A model generated the notes under the pieces. That model ran no database searches and had not been told where the DNA came from. It was given only the letters and a program-made list of their open reading frames with translations. A DNA stretch of 64,000 nt from Ruminococcaceae bacterium UBA3215 (GTDB lineage: Bacteria; Bacillota; Clostridia; Oscillospirales; Ruminococcaceae). A program made the translations under genes and the position numbers. The DNA lies in assembly GCA_002363155.1 (NCBI GenBank), contig DEWH01000030.1, positions 3,731 through 67,730 of the forward strand. Reading direction: 5' to 3'. Each line of letters starts with the position of its first letter. Positions within the stretch are counted from its first letter, which is position 1. Positions 1 to 8,875 of this stretch are shown here, in pieces.

Positions 1-1
1 G

Positions 2-352
2 TTCTTCACCGGTCAGAGCTATCTCGCGCCTCTGTCGGACAAGCAGGTGCCGGTGTATAATGTCACATTCGAGCCTGCGTGCCGCAACAACTGGCATATC
101 CACCATTCCGACAATGTAGGCGGACAAATGCTGATATGTGTCGGCAGAAGAGGGTATTATCAGGAATGAGGCAAGGCCGCGGAAGAACTTGTACCCGGCA
201 CGGTCATCAACATTCCCGCGAATGTAAGGCACTGGCACGACGCGGCACCCGATTCATGGTTCAGCCACCTTGCGATTGAAGTGCAGGGTGAGAATGCTTC
301 TGCCGAATGGTGCGAGCCGGTTTCTGACGAGGACTGCGGCAAGCTGAAATAA
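2..352 (+). pseudogene. Cupin-domain protein, 3' part, with premature stop
   Basis: Reading from base 2 gives a cupin protein whose 5' end lies outside the window. The conserved metal-binding stretch WHIHHSDNVGGQMLICVGRRGYYQE is visible, followed by an in-frame TGA at 167-169. The same frame then resumes as GKAAEELVPGTVINIPANVRHWHDAAPDSWFSHLAIE and runs to a TAA at 350-352. Single-domain cupins of this type normally read YYQEEGK here, so the TGA replaces a glutamate codon. It is a nonsense mutation or sequencing error, not a selenocysteine site. Relatives are often annotated as cupin proteins linked to carboxymuconolactone-decarboxylase (AhpD-like) genes. The specific function is unknown. Confidence 0.75.
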
Positions 353-383
353 CACGGCGCTCCCTCATCTGAACCGAAAAACA

Positions 384-419
384 ACCCCCGTACCTGCACT
401 TCTGTGCAGATACGGGGGA
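384..419 (-). terminator. Intrinsic terminator between convergent genes
   Basis: CCCCCGTA and TACGGGGG form the outer stem and CTGCAC/GTGCAG the inner stem. On the minus strand the hairpin is followed by TTGTTTTT, so it ends the serine-hydrolase operon. It may also stop transcription from the cupin gene on the other side. Confidence 0.8.
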
Positions 420-426
420 ACGTATT

Positions 427-2253
427 TCAGCAGTTCCAGAACATATACATCTCGAAGTAAGCGACAGCCGATACCGCGATCACATTTGCCGCCGCGTTCA
501 GTATGTACCTGTACGGACGGGTCTTTTCCTTCCCGGAAGCGAGTGCCGCTATACCGCGCACCGCCGAGAATAAGCACACCGCGGCGCATTTCATCTGAAG
601 CACGCCTATAACGGCTCCGGCGGCAAACGGCAGTCCGCCGTTCCCGGAATAATAAACAACATACGAACCGAGCCATGTGACCACAGAACCCACAAGCGCG
701 ATATTTCCCGCGGTCATTGATGCCGAGCCGGAGTAAGGCTCTTTCCTTCCGTGCTTCTTCAGCTTTCGTTTTATGCGGATAAAGTACAGCGCCGCGACAG
801 CCAGCACTGCATACAGCGTCAGGAGCAGAAGCTCCATAATATATCCGTCGTCCCTGATCAGCTCCATTGAGCCGTAGCCGAGAGCCTTTGCGCCGTTCGG
901 ATATGTCTTGTCCGAAAGCATCTGCATTCCGTTTTCGTCACCGATAAGATACACTCCGTTCCCGATATCGTATGCAGGCTCATCAAGCGACAGAGCGGTG
1001 AGATACGGCATAAAACGGTACAGTCCCCGGTATGTCGAGCGCGACATCGTGTAATATCCGGTGAGCCTTGCACCAGCTGTGCCGCTTGCCGCAAATCTGT
1101 CCGGCGTCAGCTTGCCGAAAACAAGCTCCGGCGCAGCATACATAAACGCGTTCCCGTTCGGCTCGTTTATCATCACAGCAAGTCCTGTCTTTGATACCGG
1201 ATCGAATATAAGGTTTGCCTGGCAAGAATTGGTAGCACCGCTGTGACCGTAGGTGCGGACACCGTACTCCTCCGCCCAGAAGCCGTGGCAGCTGTTCGGA
1301 ATGTCGGAGCTTCCCCAGAAGGAAGTCCCTGTGAACAGCAGCTTCTGCGTTTCCGGATCGCGGAACAGCGGCGCTTCGTCGTTCACAAGTGCCTGTCCGT
1401 AGGTCATCATATCCGCGAGAGTTCCTGTGACCGCACCTGCGGGGTAGGGCATAATGTAATCCAGCCTGCTTCCGAGATCGGTCATTTTACCGGATATGGG
1501 GTCAGCGCGGTAGCATTTCAGCTTTCTGCGCTGTTCCTTTACCCATGGATTGTCGGAATGAGTCGGATTTACCGAGGTATGCGACATTCCAAGCGGTTCG
1601 AGGATATTCTCATGCACATAATCGCAGTAATCCTTTCCGCTTACGCACTCAACAACATATCCCGCCAGAGCCGCACCGTAATTCGAGTAAGCGGTCACTT
1701 CACCGGGACGGTGTATCTGCGCCGGCTCACATGCCTGTAACGCTTCTTTCAGCGGAAGCACCGCATTATCGTCCTTTGTTTCTATCGGGCGTACAGTCTC
1801 CTGCCAGCCGGCGTTGTGGTTCATCAGATTCATGAATGTTATCGGCTCGTCAAAGGAAAGGTGCTGAAAGAATCCCTCGGGCAGATACGTCCTGATATCA
1901 GCGTCAAGATCGAGCATGCCCTGTTCCCGGAGCTGCATTGCGCTAACCCAGACGAAAGTTTTTGAGATACTTCCCCATTCATATACACAGTTCTCATCGG
2001 CACCTATATCGTTCTCTATGTCGGTATTTCCGAAGTAACCGGTGTACAGCACATCTCCGCCTCTGAAAACACCGACTTCCGCGGACGCAAACGGGGTATT
2101 GCTGTCATTTCCCAGCTTTTCAAGAGCGTTACCGAGATCTCCGGCTGTTATCCCTGACGGGAGCACACAGCCTGCATCTTCGGCGCAGACCGGGACTGCA
2201 AATAAAGCCGACGCGCACAAAGCCGCAGTTATTTTTGCAATTATTCGTTTCAT
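427..2253 (-). CDS. Membrane-anchored serine hydrolase (beta-lactamase/class C PBP family)
   Basis: A 608-residue protein of the beta-lactamase-related serine hydrolase family, which acts on cell-wall peptides or related substrates outside the membrane. The start at 2253 is chosen because it gives a clean signal peptide (MKRIIAKITAALCASALFAVPVCA) and has a GGTGG ribosome site, 15 bases inside the longest frame. Catalytic motifs are present: S95-I-S-K98, Y189-S-N191 and H337-S-G339. The last ~150 residues hold about four hydrophobic segments, so the catalytic domain faces outward on a membrane tail. It is the last gene of the GntR-ABC operon, 11 bp after the second permease, which suggests a role in cell-envelope maintenance or defence. 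The substrate cannot be inferred. Confidence 0.88.
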   Translation of the reverse strand: MKRIIAKITAALCASALFAVPVCAEDAGCVLPSGITAGDLGNALEKLGNDSNTPFASAEVGVFRGGDVLYTGYFGNTDIENDIGADENCVYEWGSISKTFVWVSAMQLREQGMLDLDADIRTYLPEGFFQHLSFDEPITFMNLMNHNAGWQETVRPIETKDDNAVLPLKEALQACEPAQIHRPGEVTAYSNYGAALAGYVVECVSGKDYCDYVHENILEPLGMSHTSVNPTHSDNPWVKEQRRKLKCYRADPISGKMTDLGSRLDYIMPYPAGAVTGTLADMMTYGQALVNDEAPLFRDPETQKLLFTGTSFWGSSDIPNSCHGFWAEEYGVRTYGHSGATNSCQANLIFDPVSKTGLAVMINEPNGNAFMYAAPELVFGKLTPDRFAASGTAGARLTGYYTMSRSTYRGLYRFMPYLTALSLDEPAYDIGNGVYLIGDENGMQMLSDKTYPNGAKALGYGSMELIRDDGYIMELLLLTLYAVLAVAALYFIRIKRKLKKHGRKEPYSGSASMTAGNIALVGSVVTWLGSYVVYYSGNGGLPFAAGAVIGVLQMKCAAVCLFSAVRGIAALASGKEKTRPYRYILNAAANVIAVSAVAYFEMYMFWNC

Positions 2254-2264
2254 TGAAAGCCACC

Positions 2265-3020
2265 TCACATATCCTTGTCGTCGTATTCAAGGACGGTGCA
2301 GACGTAATTGTACATTGCCGAGAACCCGGCAAGCGCGGTCATCACGGCGCAGAACAGCAGCCCGTCCGCCGCGGTCACAAGCTGGATAATAAGCTGCAGC
2401 ACCACCGCAGCCGCTGCGTCCAGCGGTATCATACCGGAAAAGAACAGCATGATGAAAATATACGCAAAGAGAAAAACCAGTATTGCTATTGCGGTCTTCG
2501 GCTTTATTTTTTTGCCCGCAGCGGTATCCATATTGCTGTTGCTGAACCAGCTTTTCAGCGAAGCACCGGTAATTACTGCTCCTGCCGCAAAAATGATGAA
2601 GAACAGTGTATCGTATATTTTATCAATGCTTATACCGAAGTTCTGAATAAACGCGTCCCAGAATCCGGCATTCTTATAAACGCCTGCGGCAAATGAGATC
2701 TTCATTATTGCGAACATAACTGCGCTTACCGCGGCGTATGAAGCAATTGCGAAGATGAACCGCGCAGTCACAAGCTGTTTCCGTGATATCGGAAGCAGGG
2801 AATACAGCTTCTCACAGTTATTCTTGCCCTGCACCTGAAACATCATCGGCACAAAGCCTGCGGCGGCAATTAACATACACAGATATATCCCCATAGGGTC
2901 AATAAACAGTCCGACTGCGGCACCGAATACGAGCATGAGGATAATAAGCGGGCGCATACTGTTTTTGGCACCGTTCATCATAATGATGTCAGCGCGGATA
3001 ATATCAATATAAGTCTGCAT
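2265..3020 (-). CDS. ABC-2 type transporter permease
   Basis: A 251-residue integral membrane protein with about six hydrophobic segments and the charged motif KLYSLLPISRKQLVTARF in the first third, a pattern typical of ABC-2 permeases partnered with GntR/YtrA-type operons. It probably pairs with the neighbouring permease (11 bp upstream) and the ATPase at 3735-4604. The substrate is unknown. Export of a peptide antibiotic or cell-wall stressor is the usual suggestion for such operons. Confidence 0.75.
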   Translation of the reverse strand: MQTYIDIIRADIIMMNGAKNSMRPLIILMLVFGAAVGLFIDPMGIYLCMLIAAAGFVPMMFQVQGKNNCEKLYSLLPISRKQLVTARFIFAIASYAAVSAVMFAIMKISFAAGVYKNAGFWDAFIQNFGISIDKIYDTLFFIIFAAGAVITGASLKSWFSNSNMDTAAGKKIKPKTAIAILVFLFAYIFIMLFFSGMIPLDAAAAVVLQLIIQLVTAADGLLFCAVMTALAGFSAMYNYVCTVLEYDDKDM

Positions 3021-3031
3021 GATCTCACCCC

Positions 3032-3751
3032 TTAAAGCTCCCGCTTCGCAAGCTTCGCCGCGGTTATCTCACCGAACAGCACGCATATTCCCAGAACTGC
3101 GAGGGCTGTGACGGTAAGCCCTGCCCACAGCGGCATATCCGGCAGCTTTATCTCCGGATAGCCGAGCTGTCCGAGGATAAACACGCCGCCCATTACCAGA
3201 ACGACTATCGAAGCCAGCAGTATAATAAATATCTTCATCTCGTTCTCTCTGCCGTGTATCTGTCCCATCATTTCCATGAATGCGAATACAAGGCAGGAAA
3301 ACACCCCAAATCCGACGAGGACGGGTACAAGCTTCGTGAATTCTTCCATGCTGTATGATTCCGAAAGTTTCTTTATCGTATCATTGTCCTTCGGCAGAAA
3401 ACGGTTTAAATTGAGCAGCGCGGCTGCAAATGCGATCACAAGTGATGCCGCAGTGCTTATGGCGTGTGTCACAAATATGTAGAGAAACCGAGCACGGGTG
3501 ATGTTTTTCCTTCCGACGGGAAGAGTGCCGTATAGTCTTCCGAGATCATCCTTTTTCGCGGACTGTAAGGGAACTATGAGTGCTCCGGCAGCACCTGTTG
3601 CCGCGAGTGAGAAACCCGGGAAGAGAAACAGTACGGCTGCGGCGATCGTAACGACTATCACGACCGCAGCAAAAGCATTCGGCGCCGTTTTATCTGCGGC
3701 GCTCTGCGCACTGATAAAGTCGAACTGCATCATTTTAAGAATGTCTTTCAT
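3032..3751 (-). CDS. ABC-2 type transporter permease
   Basis: A 239-residue membrane protein. The longest frame extends upstream to 3859, but the methionine at 3751 (MKDILKMMQFDF) is the natural start: it leaves a 17-bp overlap with the ATPase gene and begins like other members. It has about six hydrophobic segments and the motif RLYGTLPVGRKNITRARF, which closely resembles the corresponding motif of the adjacent permease. The two are therefore paralogous and likely form a heterodimer. Confidence 0.78.
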   Translation of the reverse strand: MKDILKMMQFDFISAQSAADKTAPNAFAAVVIVVTIAAAVLFLFPGFSLAATGAAGALIVPLQSAKKDDLGRLYGTLPVGRKNITRARFLYIFVTHAISTAASLVIAFAAALLNLNRFLPKDNDTIKKLSESYSMEEFTKLVPVLVGFGVFSCLVFAFMEMMGQIHGRENEMKIFIILLASIVVLVMGGVFILGQLGYPEIKLPDMPLWAGLTVTALAVLGICVLFGEITAAKLAKREL

Positions 3752-4604
3752 TCTTATCCTCCTTTGCGATATACACAAGTATCTCGTCAATGCTTGCTTT
3801 CTCGTATTCGAGCGAAGACGGTATGCCGGCAAGATCATCGGTCGGGATAAGCGCTTCAAAGCCGTTTCGGTAAGCGTGGAAACCTATGCACTTTTTGCGG
3901 AGCGCGTCCGTGATATCGTCATTTCCGCCTTTAAGCACCGCATACTTCTCCGAAAGCTCGTCCTTTTCGCCGGTGAACCATACCTTTCCGTTGTGCAGCA
4001 CGGTAACATAGTCCGCGATCCGCTCCACATCGGCAGTGATGTGTGTTGAGAAGAGAACTCCGCAGTTTTCGTCGGTGATATAATCCGACAGGATATCGAG
4101 CAGTTCGTCGCGCGCCACCGGATCAAGTCCGCTGGTAGGCTCGTCGAGTATCATAAGCTCCGGTTTGTGGGAAAGAGCACAGGCGATCATGAACTTCATC
4201 TTCATGCCCTTCGAGAAGTCGCCGATGCGCTTGTTGTCCGGCAGCCCGAATTCCTTTACCATACGGAAGAAATCTTCGCTGCTCCAGTTCTTGTAAAACG
4301 GCTTGAGCTGTCTGTCGATAAGCTTTGCGTTAAGGTTCTCCGCCAGGTAAAGGCTGTCGAATACTACGCCGAGGCGTTCCTTTATAGCTATGGTATCGGT
4401 CACGCTGTCAAGCCCGAAAACGCTGATCTTACCGCTGTCGATCTTCGCCATATTGAGAATGGAGCGGATAGTGGTTGTCTTGCCGGAGCCGTTCTGACCG
4501 ACAAACCCCATTATGTAGCCTTTCGGAAGTGCGAAAGATACATCTTTCAGCGCGAAATCCCCATACGACTTGTTAAGTTCCTTAATTTCAAGAATATTCT
4601 CCAT
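3735..4604 (-). CDS. ABC transporter ATP-binding protein
   Basis: A 289-residue ATPase. Walker A is GQNGSGKTT near residue 37, the signature region is GDFSKGMKMKFMIACALS, Walker B is LMILDEPTSGLDP and the switch histidine is in FSTHI. The C-terminal ~70 residues after the ATPase core are regulatory in look and not assigned. It lies 2 bp after the GntR regulator and overlaps the first permease by 17 bp, which implies translational coupling. It powers the two-permease transporter described at 2265-3751. Confidence 0.92.
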   Translation of the reverse strand: MENILEIKELNKSYGDFALKDVSFALPKGYIMGFVGQNGSGKTTTIRSILNMAKIDSGKISVFGLDSVTDTIAIKERLGVVFDSLYLAENLNAKLIDRQLKPFYKNWSSEDFFRMVKEFGLPDNKRIGDFSKGMKMKFMIACALSHKPELMILDEPTSGLDPVARDELLDILSDYITDENCGVLFSTHITADVERIADYVTVLHNGKVWFTGEKDELSEKYAVLKGGNDDITDALRKKCIGFHAYRNGFEALIPTDDLAGIPSSLEYEKASIDEILVYIAKEDKNERHS

Positions 4605-4606
4605 AA

Positions 4607-4987
4607 TTATTCCTGCTCCCCTTTCATAAACTTTTTCAGTGCTTCGATGATCTCCTCGTCGGACAGTCCCGCGTTGCGTCCATTGGTGACCGCCTTTTCA
4701 AGACCTTCTTCCATTTCGTAGAGCATACGCTCCCGCATAAGCTCATTGTTCCTCGGCGCAACGAAATAGCCTTTGCCGGCAACGGAGATGATAAATCCCT
4801 CCTCGGCAAGATCGTTGTAGGCGCGGGTGGTGGTGATGACGCTTATCCTGAGATCTTTTGCAAGCTGGCGGACAGACGGGAGCTGCTCGTCTTCCGGTAC
4901 CGCGCCTTCGAGTATCTGCGCCTTTATCTGCTGCTCTATCTGTTCATAGATCGGCAGTTCGGATTTGTTTTTTATAATGATCTTCAT
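4607..4987 (-). CDS. GntR-family (YtrA subfamily) transcriptional regulator
   Basis: A 126-residue regulator with an N-terminal winged helix (PIYEQIEQQIKAQILEG... QLPSVRQLAKDLRISVITTTRAYNDLAEEGFI) and only a short C-terminal tail, the hallmark of the YtrA subfamily. In Bacillus YtrA represses its own ABC-transporter operon and responds to cell-wall antibiotics. Here it is first in an operon with an ABC transporter and a serine hydrolase. A perfect palindrome over its promoter (5001-5030) supports autorepression. Confidence 0.9.
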   Translation of the reverse strand: MKIIIKNKSELPIYEQIEQQIKAQILEGAVPEDEQLPSVRQLAKDLRISVITTTRAYNDLAEEGFIISVAGKGYFVAPRNNELMRERMLYEMEEGLEKAVTNGRNAGLSDEEIIEALKKFMKGEQE

Positions 4988-5000
4988 GATAACTCCTGTA

Positions 5001-5054
5001 ATACTGTATATATCGAACTATATACAGTATATCAACAGTTTTATCATTTGTCAA
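5001..5054 (-). promoter_or_regulatory. Promoter and palindromic operator of the GntR-ABC operon
   Basis: On the minus strand TTGACA (5049-5054) and TATACT (5026-5031) are 17 bp apart, a strong sigma-A promoter. Over the -10 and start site lies a perfect inverted repeat, ATACTGTATATA / TATATACAGTAT (5001-5012 and 5019-5030), with a 6-bp spacer. Its size and place fit a GntR/YtrA dimer acting as repressor. Confidence 0.85.
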
Positions 5055-5137
5055 TAGGTTTTTGAAAAAAATCCCCGATATGTTTTCGGCATATCATCAT
5101 TTATATGAGATGTCAATACAATACAATATCAGAGCTG

Positions 5138-5169
5138 AAAAAAACGGACAGCCGTGCAAGCTGTCCGTT
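5138..5169 (-). terminator. Intrinsic terminator of the 5230-5706 gene
   Basis: AACGGACAGC (5143-5152) pairs perfectly with GCTGTCCGTT (5160-5169). On the minus strand the stem is followed by a run of seven T. Confidence 0.85.
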
Positions 5170-5229
5170 GATTTTATTGGAATAATGATGTTCTGTCCCG
5201 GTTTAAAATGTGAGCTGTTTTATATCCCC

Positions 5230-5706
5230 TTACGCCGAATATCCTATCTTATCTCCGACCTGTGCTGCCTCGGCGGGAACTTTGTTCCAGTCAACATACT
5301 TCATATTGCGGAACAACTCGTCAATGGACTTTGCGCTTGTCCCAATCCGAAGAACCATAGTAGGCTCGATCTTTTCGAGATTTTTCGTTTTTATGGTCTC
5401 ACTTAAAGGCGGACGCTTCTTCTTTTCATCAATGACCTTCTGCATTTTAGCCTTGTATTCTTCAACAGTCTGGCGCGGACGCTCGGTCTTTCCGGCTTCT
5501 TTCTTGTCCTCGGCACGCTTTTCTTCAAGCTGTTTCTGCATCTGTTCGTTCCGGTCAGCGGTAGATCTTTCCAGCTCCGCGAACGTCGAAGTAATGCCCT
5601 TATCGTCGAACGACACGCTCACGCTGTTCAGTGCCGCACCGTTTCCATCCTTGCCGAACATTCTCTCATAGCCGAACTCCTCGCAGATACGCATAGACAT
5701 ATTCAC
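5230..5706 (-). CDS. Hypothetical protein, probably 5'-truncated
   Basis: A 158-residue charged protein whose middle is a likely coiled coil (ELERSTADRNEQMQKQLEEKRAEDKKEAG). The only in-frame start is a GTG at 5704-5706 with no clear ribosome site. The open frame continues upstream without a good start to a stop near 5760. Together with the abrupt beginning SMRICEEFGYERMFGKDGNG, this suggests a C-terminal piece of a longer protein. It resembles the C-terminal part of uncharacterised DUF6033-type proteins of Clostridia, but this is from memory and weak. It has its own terminator downstream. Confidence 0.5.
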   Translation of the reverse strand: MNMSMRICEEFGYERMFGKDGNGAALNSVSVSFDDKGITSTFAELERSTADRNEQMQKQLEEKRAEDKKEAGKTERPRQTVEEYKAKMQKVIDEKKKRPPLSETIKTKNLEKIEPTMVLRIGTSAKSIDELFRNMKYVDWNKVPAEAAQVGDKIGYSA

Positions 5707-5763
5707 GGCTGTATAAATGCGTTTTATTTCAAATAAGTGATTTAGGTTATTGCTTATAAAATA

Positions 5764-6954
5764 TCACTTCTTCATTTCCTTAACATAATCATCGTACTCT
5801 ACGTCCCCGTCGAGCGCCTTAGTCCGCATCTCAATAGCATAATCCGCCCACCTCTGAAACTCCGCCTGCGTCATCTTCTTTTTGAGATAACGAGCATAGT
5901 GCGCCTTGTATGCCTTGTGATATACGCTCCATATCGGGTCAGTCTTTAACTTGTCATTAAACTTTTTCCGGTGTCCGAGGTCTCGGCAGGTTTTATCGGG
6001 CTGCCCCTTGATCGGGCGCTTGCAGTAGTTTGAGTAAAAGCCGCGCTCCAGCACGAAGTACCGTCCACAGTAATCGCACTTGCGGGGCAGGTAGCGGTTC
6101 TGCAAACCTTTGAACAATTCTATGTACAGGAAACCTCCGATCGTCGAGAAGTGATAATTCTCGCACAGGACGGAGGTTTTCTTGCGCTTGAGGACTTTGT
6201 ATGAAAGTGTCATCGTCCCCGACGGGATAAGCTTGTCATAGTTGTTCAACTTTTTGTTAGCTTCGCTATTGAACTCGTCGAGCATTTCCGCGATTTCTTC
6301 ATTGGTCAGGAATTCCTCACGGCTGTGTATCTTTTCAAGAAACGGCTCATATACCCGCTTCACGCGCAGCAAGTCCTCGAAAAGTGTGATGTAGTGATAA
6401 ATGAAGTCCTTGAGTTCGGTGTTGAGCTTCAGCACCTCGTCTATCATATCGGGATCATCCATTTCATCAAGCGGATCCCCCGGGCTGAATGAAGTCAGCA
6501 TACGGTCATGCTCATACATCGGCTCATGATAGACCGTTCCACGATCATCGTCTTCATTGTAATCATCGTAGCTGTCGAATTTGTCGTAGTCGAACCATTC
6601 GTGCTCGATTTCGTTATCGTCGATCTCGAAAAGTACAGAATGTCGGTTGATAATATCATAGAGTCCACTGTCACGGAGTGGGAAGCTGTTGTACGGCGGT
6701 AGAGCGTGAATATATTCCTCGGCGCGATCGAAGAAGGAGACAGCTTCCGTAAAAATGTATTCGCAATCAGCCATTTGCGTGCGCGTTTCCGGGTAGTGCA
6801 GCAGGCGGAGGTACTCCTTGCAGAAGCCTAACTTGTCCTTCACGCCCTTGAAGCTTTTTTGCAGATATTTTTCAAGTATCGACCCCAAAGTGTACTCTTT
6901 TGTACCGTTGATGTAAAATTTTTCGTCATAGTAAAACGCATCAAACTCAGTCAT
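5764..6954 (-). CDS. DUF6076-like accessory protein with zinc-binding cysteines
   Basis: A 396-residue protein with no membrane segment. The C-terminal third carries the putative zinc cluster CDYCGRYF... YCKRPIKGQPDKTC followed by RDLGHRKKFNDKLKTDPIW and a basic tail. A very acidic stretch (DDNEIEHEWFDYDKFDSYDDYNEDDD) lies in the middle. The pattern matches DUF6076 proteins, which are frequent passengers next to integrative elements in gut Clostridia. Their function is unknown. The start at 6954 has a GGAGAAA ribosome site. Two copies of a 17-bp direct repeat containing TTGACT on this strand lie just upstream. Confidence 0.65.
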   Translation of the reverse strand: MTEFDAFYYDEKFYINGTKEYTLGSILEKYLQKSFKGVKDKLGFCKEYLRLLHYPETRTQMADCEYIFTEAVSFFDRAEEYIHALPPYNSFPLRDSGLYDIINRHSVLFEIDDNEIEHEWFDYDKFDSYDDYNEDDDRGTVYHEPMYEHDRMLTSFSPGDPLDEMDDPDMIDEVLKLNTELKDFIYHYITLFEDLLRVKRVYEPFLEKIHSREEFLTNEEIAEMLDEFNSEANKKLNNYDKLIPSGTMTLSYKVLKRKKTSVLCENYHFSTIGGFLYIELFKGLQNRYLPRKCDYCGRYFVLERGFYSNYCKRPIKGQPDKTCRDLGHRKKFNDKLKTDPIWSVYHKAYKAHYARYLKKKMTQAEFQRWADYAIEMRTKALDGDVEYDDYVKEMKK

Positions 6955-7002
6955 AATGCGGTTTCTCCTTGTCCCTCAAAAAAATATTTTCAAAAAATTA
7001 TT

Positions 7003-7058
7003 AAAAATAGAAGTCAACTAAGAAAAAAGTAGAAAGTATCAAAAAATAGAAGTCAACT
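7003..7058. repeat. 17-bp direct repeat pair upstream of the DUF6076-like gene
   Basis: AAAAATAGAAGTCAACT occurs at 7003-7019 and again at 7042-7058, 39 bp apart. On the minus strand each copy contains TTGACT, so each could serve as a -35 box or as a regulator site for the 5764-6954 gene. Confidence 0.7.
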
Positions 7059-7139
7059 CATCTTTTTATAGACATATAATACCAAATCTATTGACTTTTG
7101 TAAACCGTTCAAATAGCAACATATTTGTTTAATGCTGAT

Positions 7140-8783
7140 TCAAGATGTGTACAGTGATCTGTTGTCTTTTAATGCATCGTCAAGATACTTGTAGTAAATG
7201 TGGATCTCGCGAGTTTTTCCTCTGGCGTATGCATCTATCGTGATGTATTCTATGAGTTCCAGAATTATCTCACGAGTAAGTACTTCAAGCTCACTGTATT
7301 TTTTTATCCTTTCGATAAACTCATCAACATTTTGTTCTGTCTTTTTTCGTGCTGCTATTTTTTCTTCAAGGGCTGACATTTCTGTTTCAAGGTTGTTCTG
7401 CTCTTCTTCATATTTTTTCAGAAGTTTGACGCACATATTCTCAGGAATTTTTCCGTTGACTTTATCCTCATAGACTGACTGAATCAGATTATCAAGTTCG
7501 GCAATTCGGCGCTGGTAGTCACGCATTTTTTTATTGTCTGAAGATATAAGTTTTGAAGATGTTTTATCCTTGTGATTAAGGAATATGTTGCGAGCCCGAT
7601 TTTCATCAGCAACAGTTAAAGCAGCCTTTTCCCTTATGTCTGATAATACAATATATGCAATATCATCTTCGGACAGATAATGACTTGTGCAAGCACGTTT
7701 CCCGAACATTCTATAGGATACACAGTTGTAATAAAACCCTTTGTCAACATCGCCGTTTACATGAGTATAGCTCTTTATAGCGCCACATAATTTGTGACCA
7801 CAATCTGAACAATACAGTATTCCGGAAAAGGTGCGTGTCTCGCCTTCTTTTGTACGTTTACCGCGGCTGCTCGACGCATCGACTTCTCTGCACTTATCCC
7901 ATAACTCCTGCGAGATTATAGGCTGATGATTTCCTACAAGAACAACCCACTCGGAAGGCTCTCTGTAAACGACTTTGTGATTTTTATAAGAAACATTCGT
8001 TGAGCGCTGCTGCGCAAGATTTCCTATATATATCGGATTGGACAGAATATTTCTGACCGCCGTGCATCCCCACAGATGTCTTGTAAACAAAGGATTCGCT
8101 TTTCCGATTTTCCCGAACTTATAATCTGAAGGGCAAGTAATATGATCCTCATTGAGAATGTCGGCAATATGCCGGATAGTCATTCCCTGTGAGCGCAACG
8201 TGAAAATACGTCTTACAACTTCGGCAGCTTCCGGATCTATGACCGGAGTATGCTTTTCATCATCTCCCTTGTCATAACCGTAAGCTGCAAATGTCGTTTT
8301 ATACTTTCCTGCCTTTGCGTTAGCCTGCATAACAGCGCGTATTTTCTTTGAGGTCGAGGCGCTGTGCCATTCATTAAACAGGTTGACAATAGGCATCATA
8401 TCTAAGGCTGAGCTGTCTTTGTTTGCAGTATCAACATTATCATTAAGCGCAATGAAGCGAATGTTGTATGCTGGGAAAATATAATCCACATACTGACCGA
8501 CCTCAATGTAGTTTCTGCCGAAACGGGACAGATCCTTAACAATTATGAGATTGATATTACCAGCTTTTGCATCATCGAGAAGCCTTTGTACCCCGGGACG
8601 ATTAAAATCGGTTCCGCTAAAACCGTCGTCGATATAGATGTCGAATAAATTCCAGCCCTGTTCCGCAACGTACTTTGTAAGTATCATCTTCTGGTTTTCA
8701 ATCGAGAGGGATTCACCTGCACGTTCATCTTCCTGCGAAAGTCTTACATAAATTCCTGCGTTGTATATTGTCTGCTTTGGCAT
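7140..8783 (-). CDS. Large serine recombinase (integrase)
   Basis: A 547-residue site-specific recombinase that integrates and excises the surrounding element. The N-terminal resolvase domain has the catalytic serine in IYVRLSQED (S16) and the conserved LIVKDLSRFGRNY. A recombinase domain follows (FAAYGYDK... EAAEVVRRIFTLRSQGMTIRHIADILN), then a zinc ribbon (CSDCGHKLCG). A coiled-coil region and a DUF4368-like C-terminus (ELVEYITIDAYARGK-type) complete it. The start has an AAAGGAG site. Length and domain order are normal for the Tn4451/Tn5397 TnpX-like group, so the gene looks intact. Confidence 0.93.
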   Translation of the reverse strand: MPKQTIYNAGIYVRLSQEDERAGESLSIENQKMILTKYVAEQGWNLFDIYIDDGFSGTDFNRPGVQRLLDDAKAGNINLIIVKDLSRFGRNYIEVGQYVDYIFPAYNIRFIALNDNVDTANKDSSALDMMPIVNLFNEWHSASTSKKIRAVMQANAKAGKYKTTFAAYGYDKGDDEKHTPVIDPEAAEVVRRIFTLRSQGMTIRHIADILNEDHITCPSDYKFGKIGKANPLFTRHLWGCTAVRNILSNPIYIGNLAQQRSTNVSYKNHKVVYREPSEWVVLVGNHQPIISQELWDKCREVDASSSRGKRTKEGETRTFSGILYCSDCGHKLCGAIKSYTHVNGDVDKGFYYNCVSYRMFGKRACTSHYLSEDDIAYIVLSDIREKAALTVADENRARNIFLNHKDKTSSKLISSDNKKMRDYQRRIAELDNLIQSVYEDKVNGKIPENMCVKLLKKYEEEQNNLETEMSALEEKIAARKKTEQNVDEFIERIKKYSELEVLTREIILELIEYITIDAYARGKTREIHIYYKYLDDALKDNRSLYTS

Positions 8784-8810
8784 TTTTAACTCCTTTCTGC
8801 TCCAAAGCAG

Positions 8811-8857
8811 CCATATTCGTTGTGAATCATTATATCACATTTTATCGAATATGGCAA
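8811..8857 (-). promoter_or_regulatory. Recombinase promoter inside an inverted repeat
   Basis: TTGCCA (8852-8857) and TATAAT (8829-8834) on the minus strand are 17 bp apart. CCATATTCG (8811-8819) and CGAATATGG (8846-8854) form a perfect 9-bp inverted repeat bracketing the -10 and overlapping the -35. A repressor or the recombinase itself could bind here. Confidence 0.7.
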
Positions 8858-8875
8858 TACTCCGGAGCATAAAAA

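Noticed and set aside
167..169. TGA in the cupin gene as a selenocysteine codon
   Set aside because: The position is normally glutamate, no SECIS-like hairpin follows directly, and cupins of this type have no selenocysteine form known to me.
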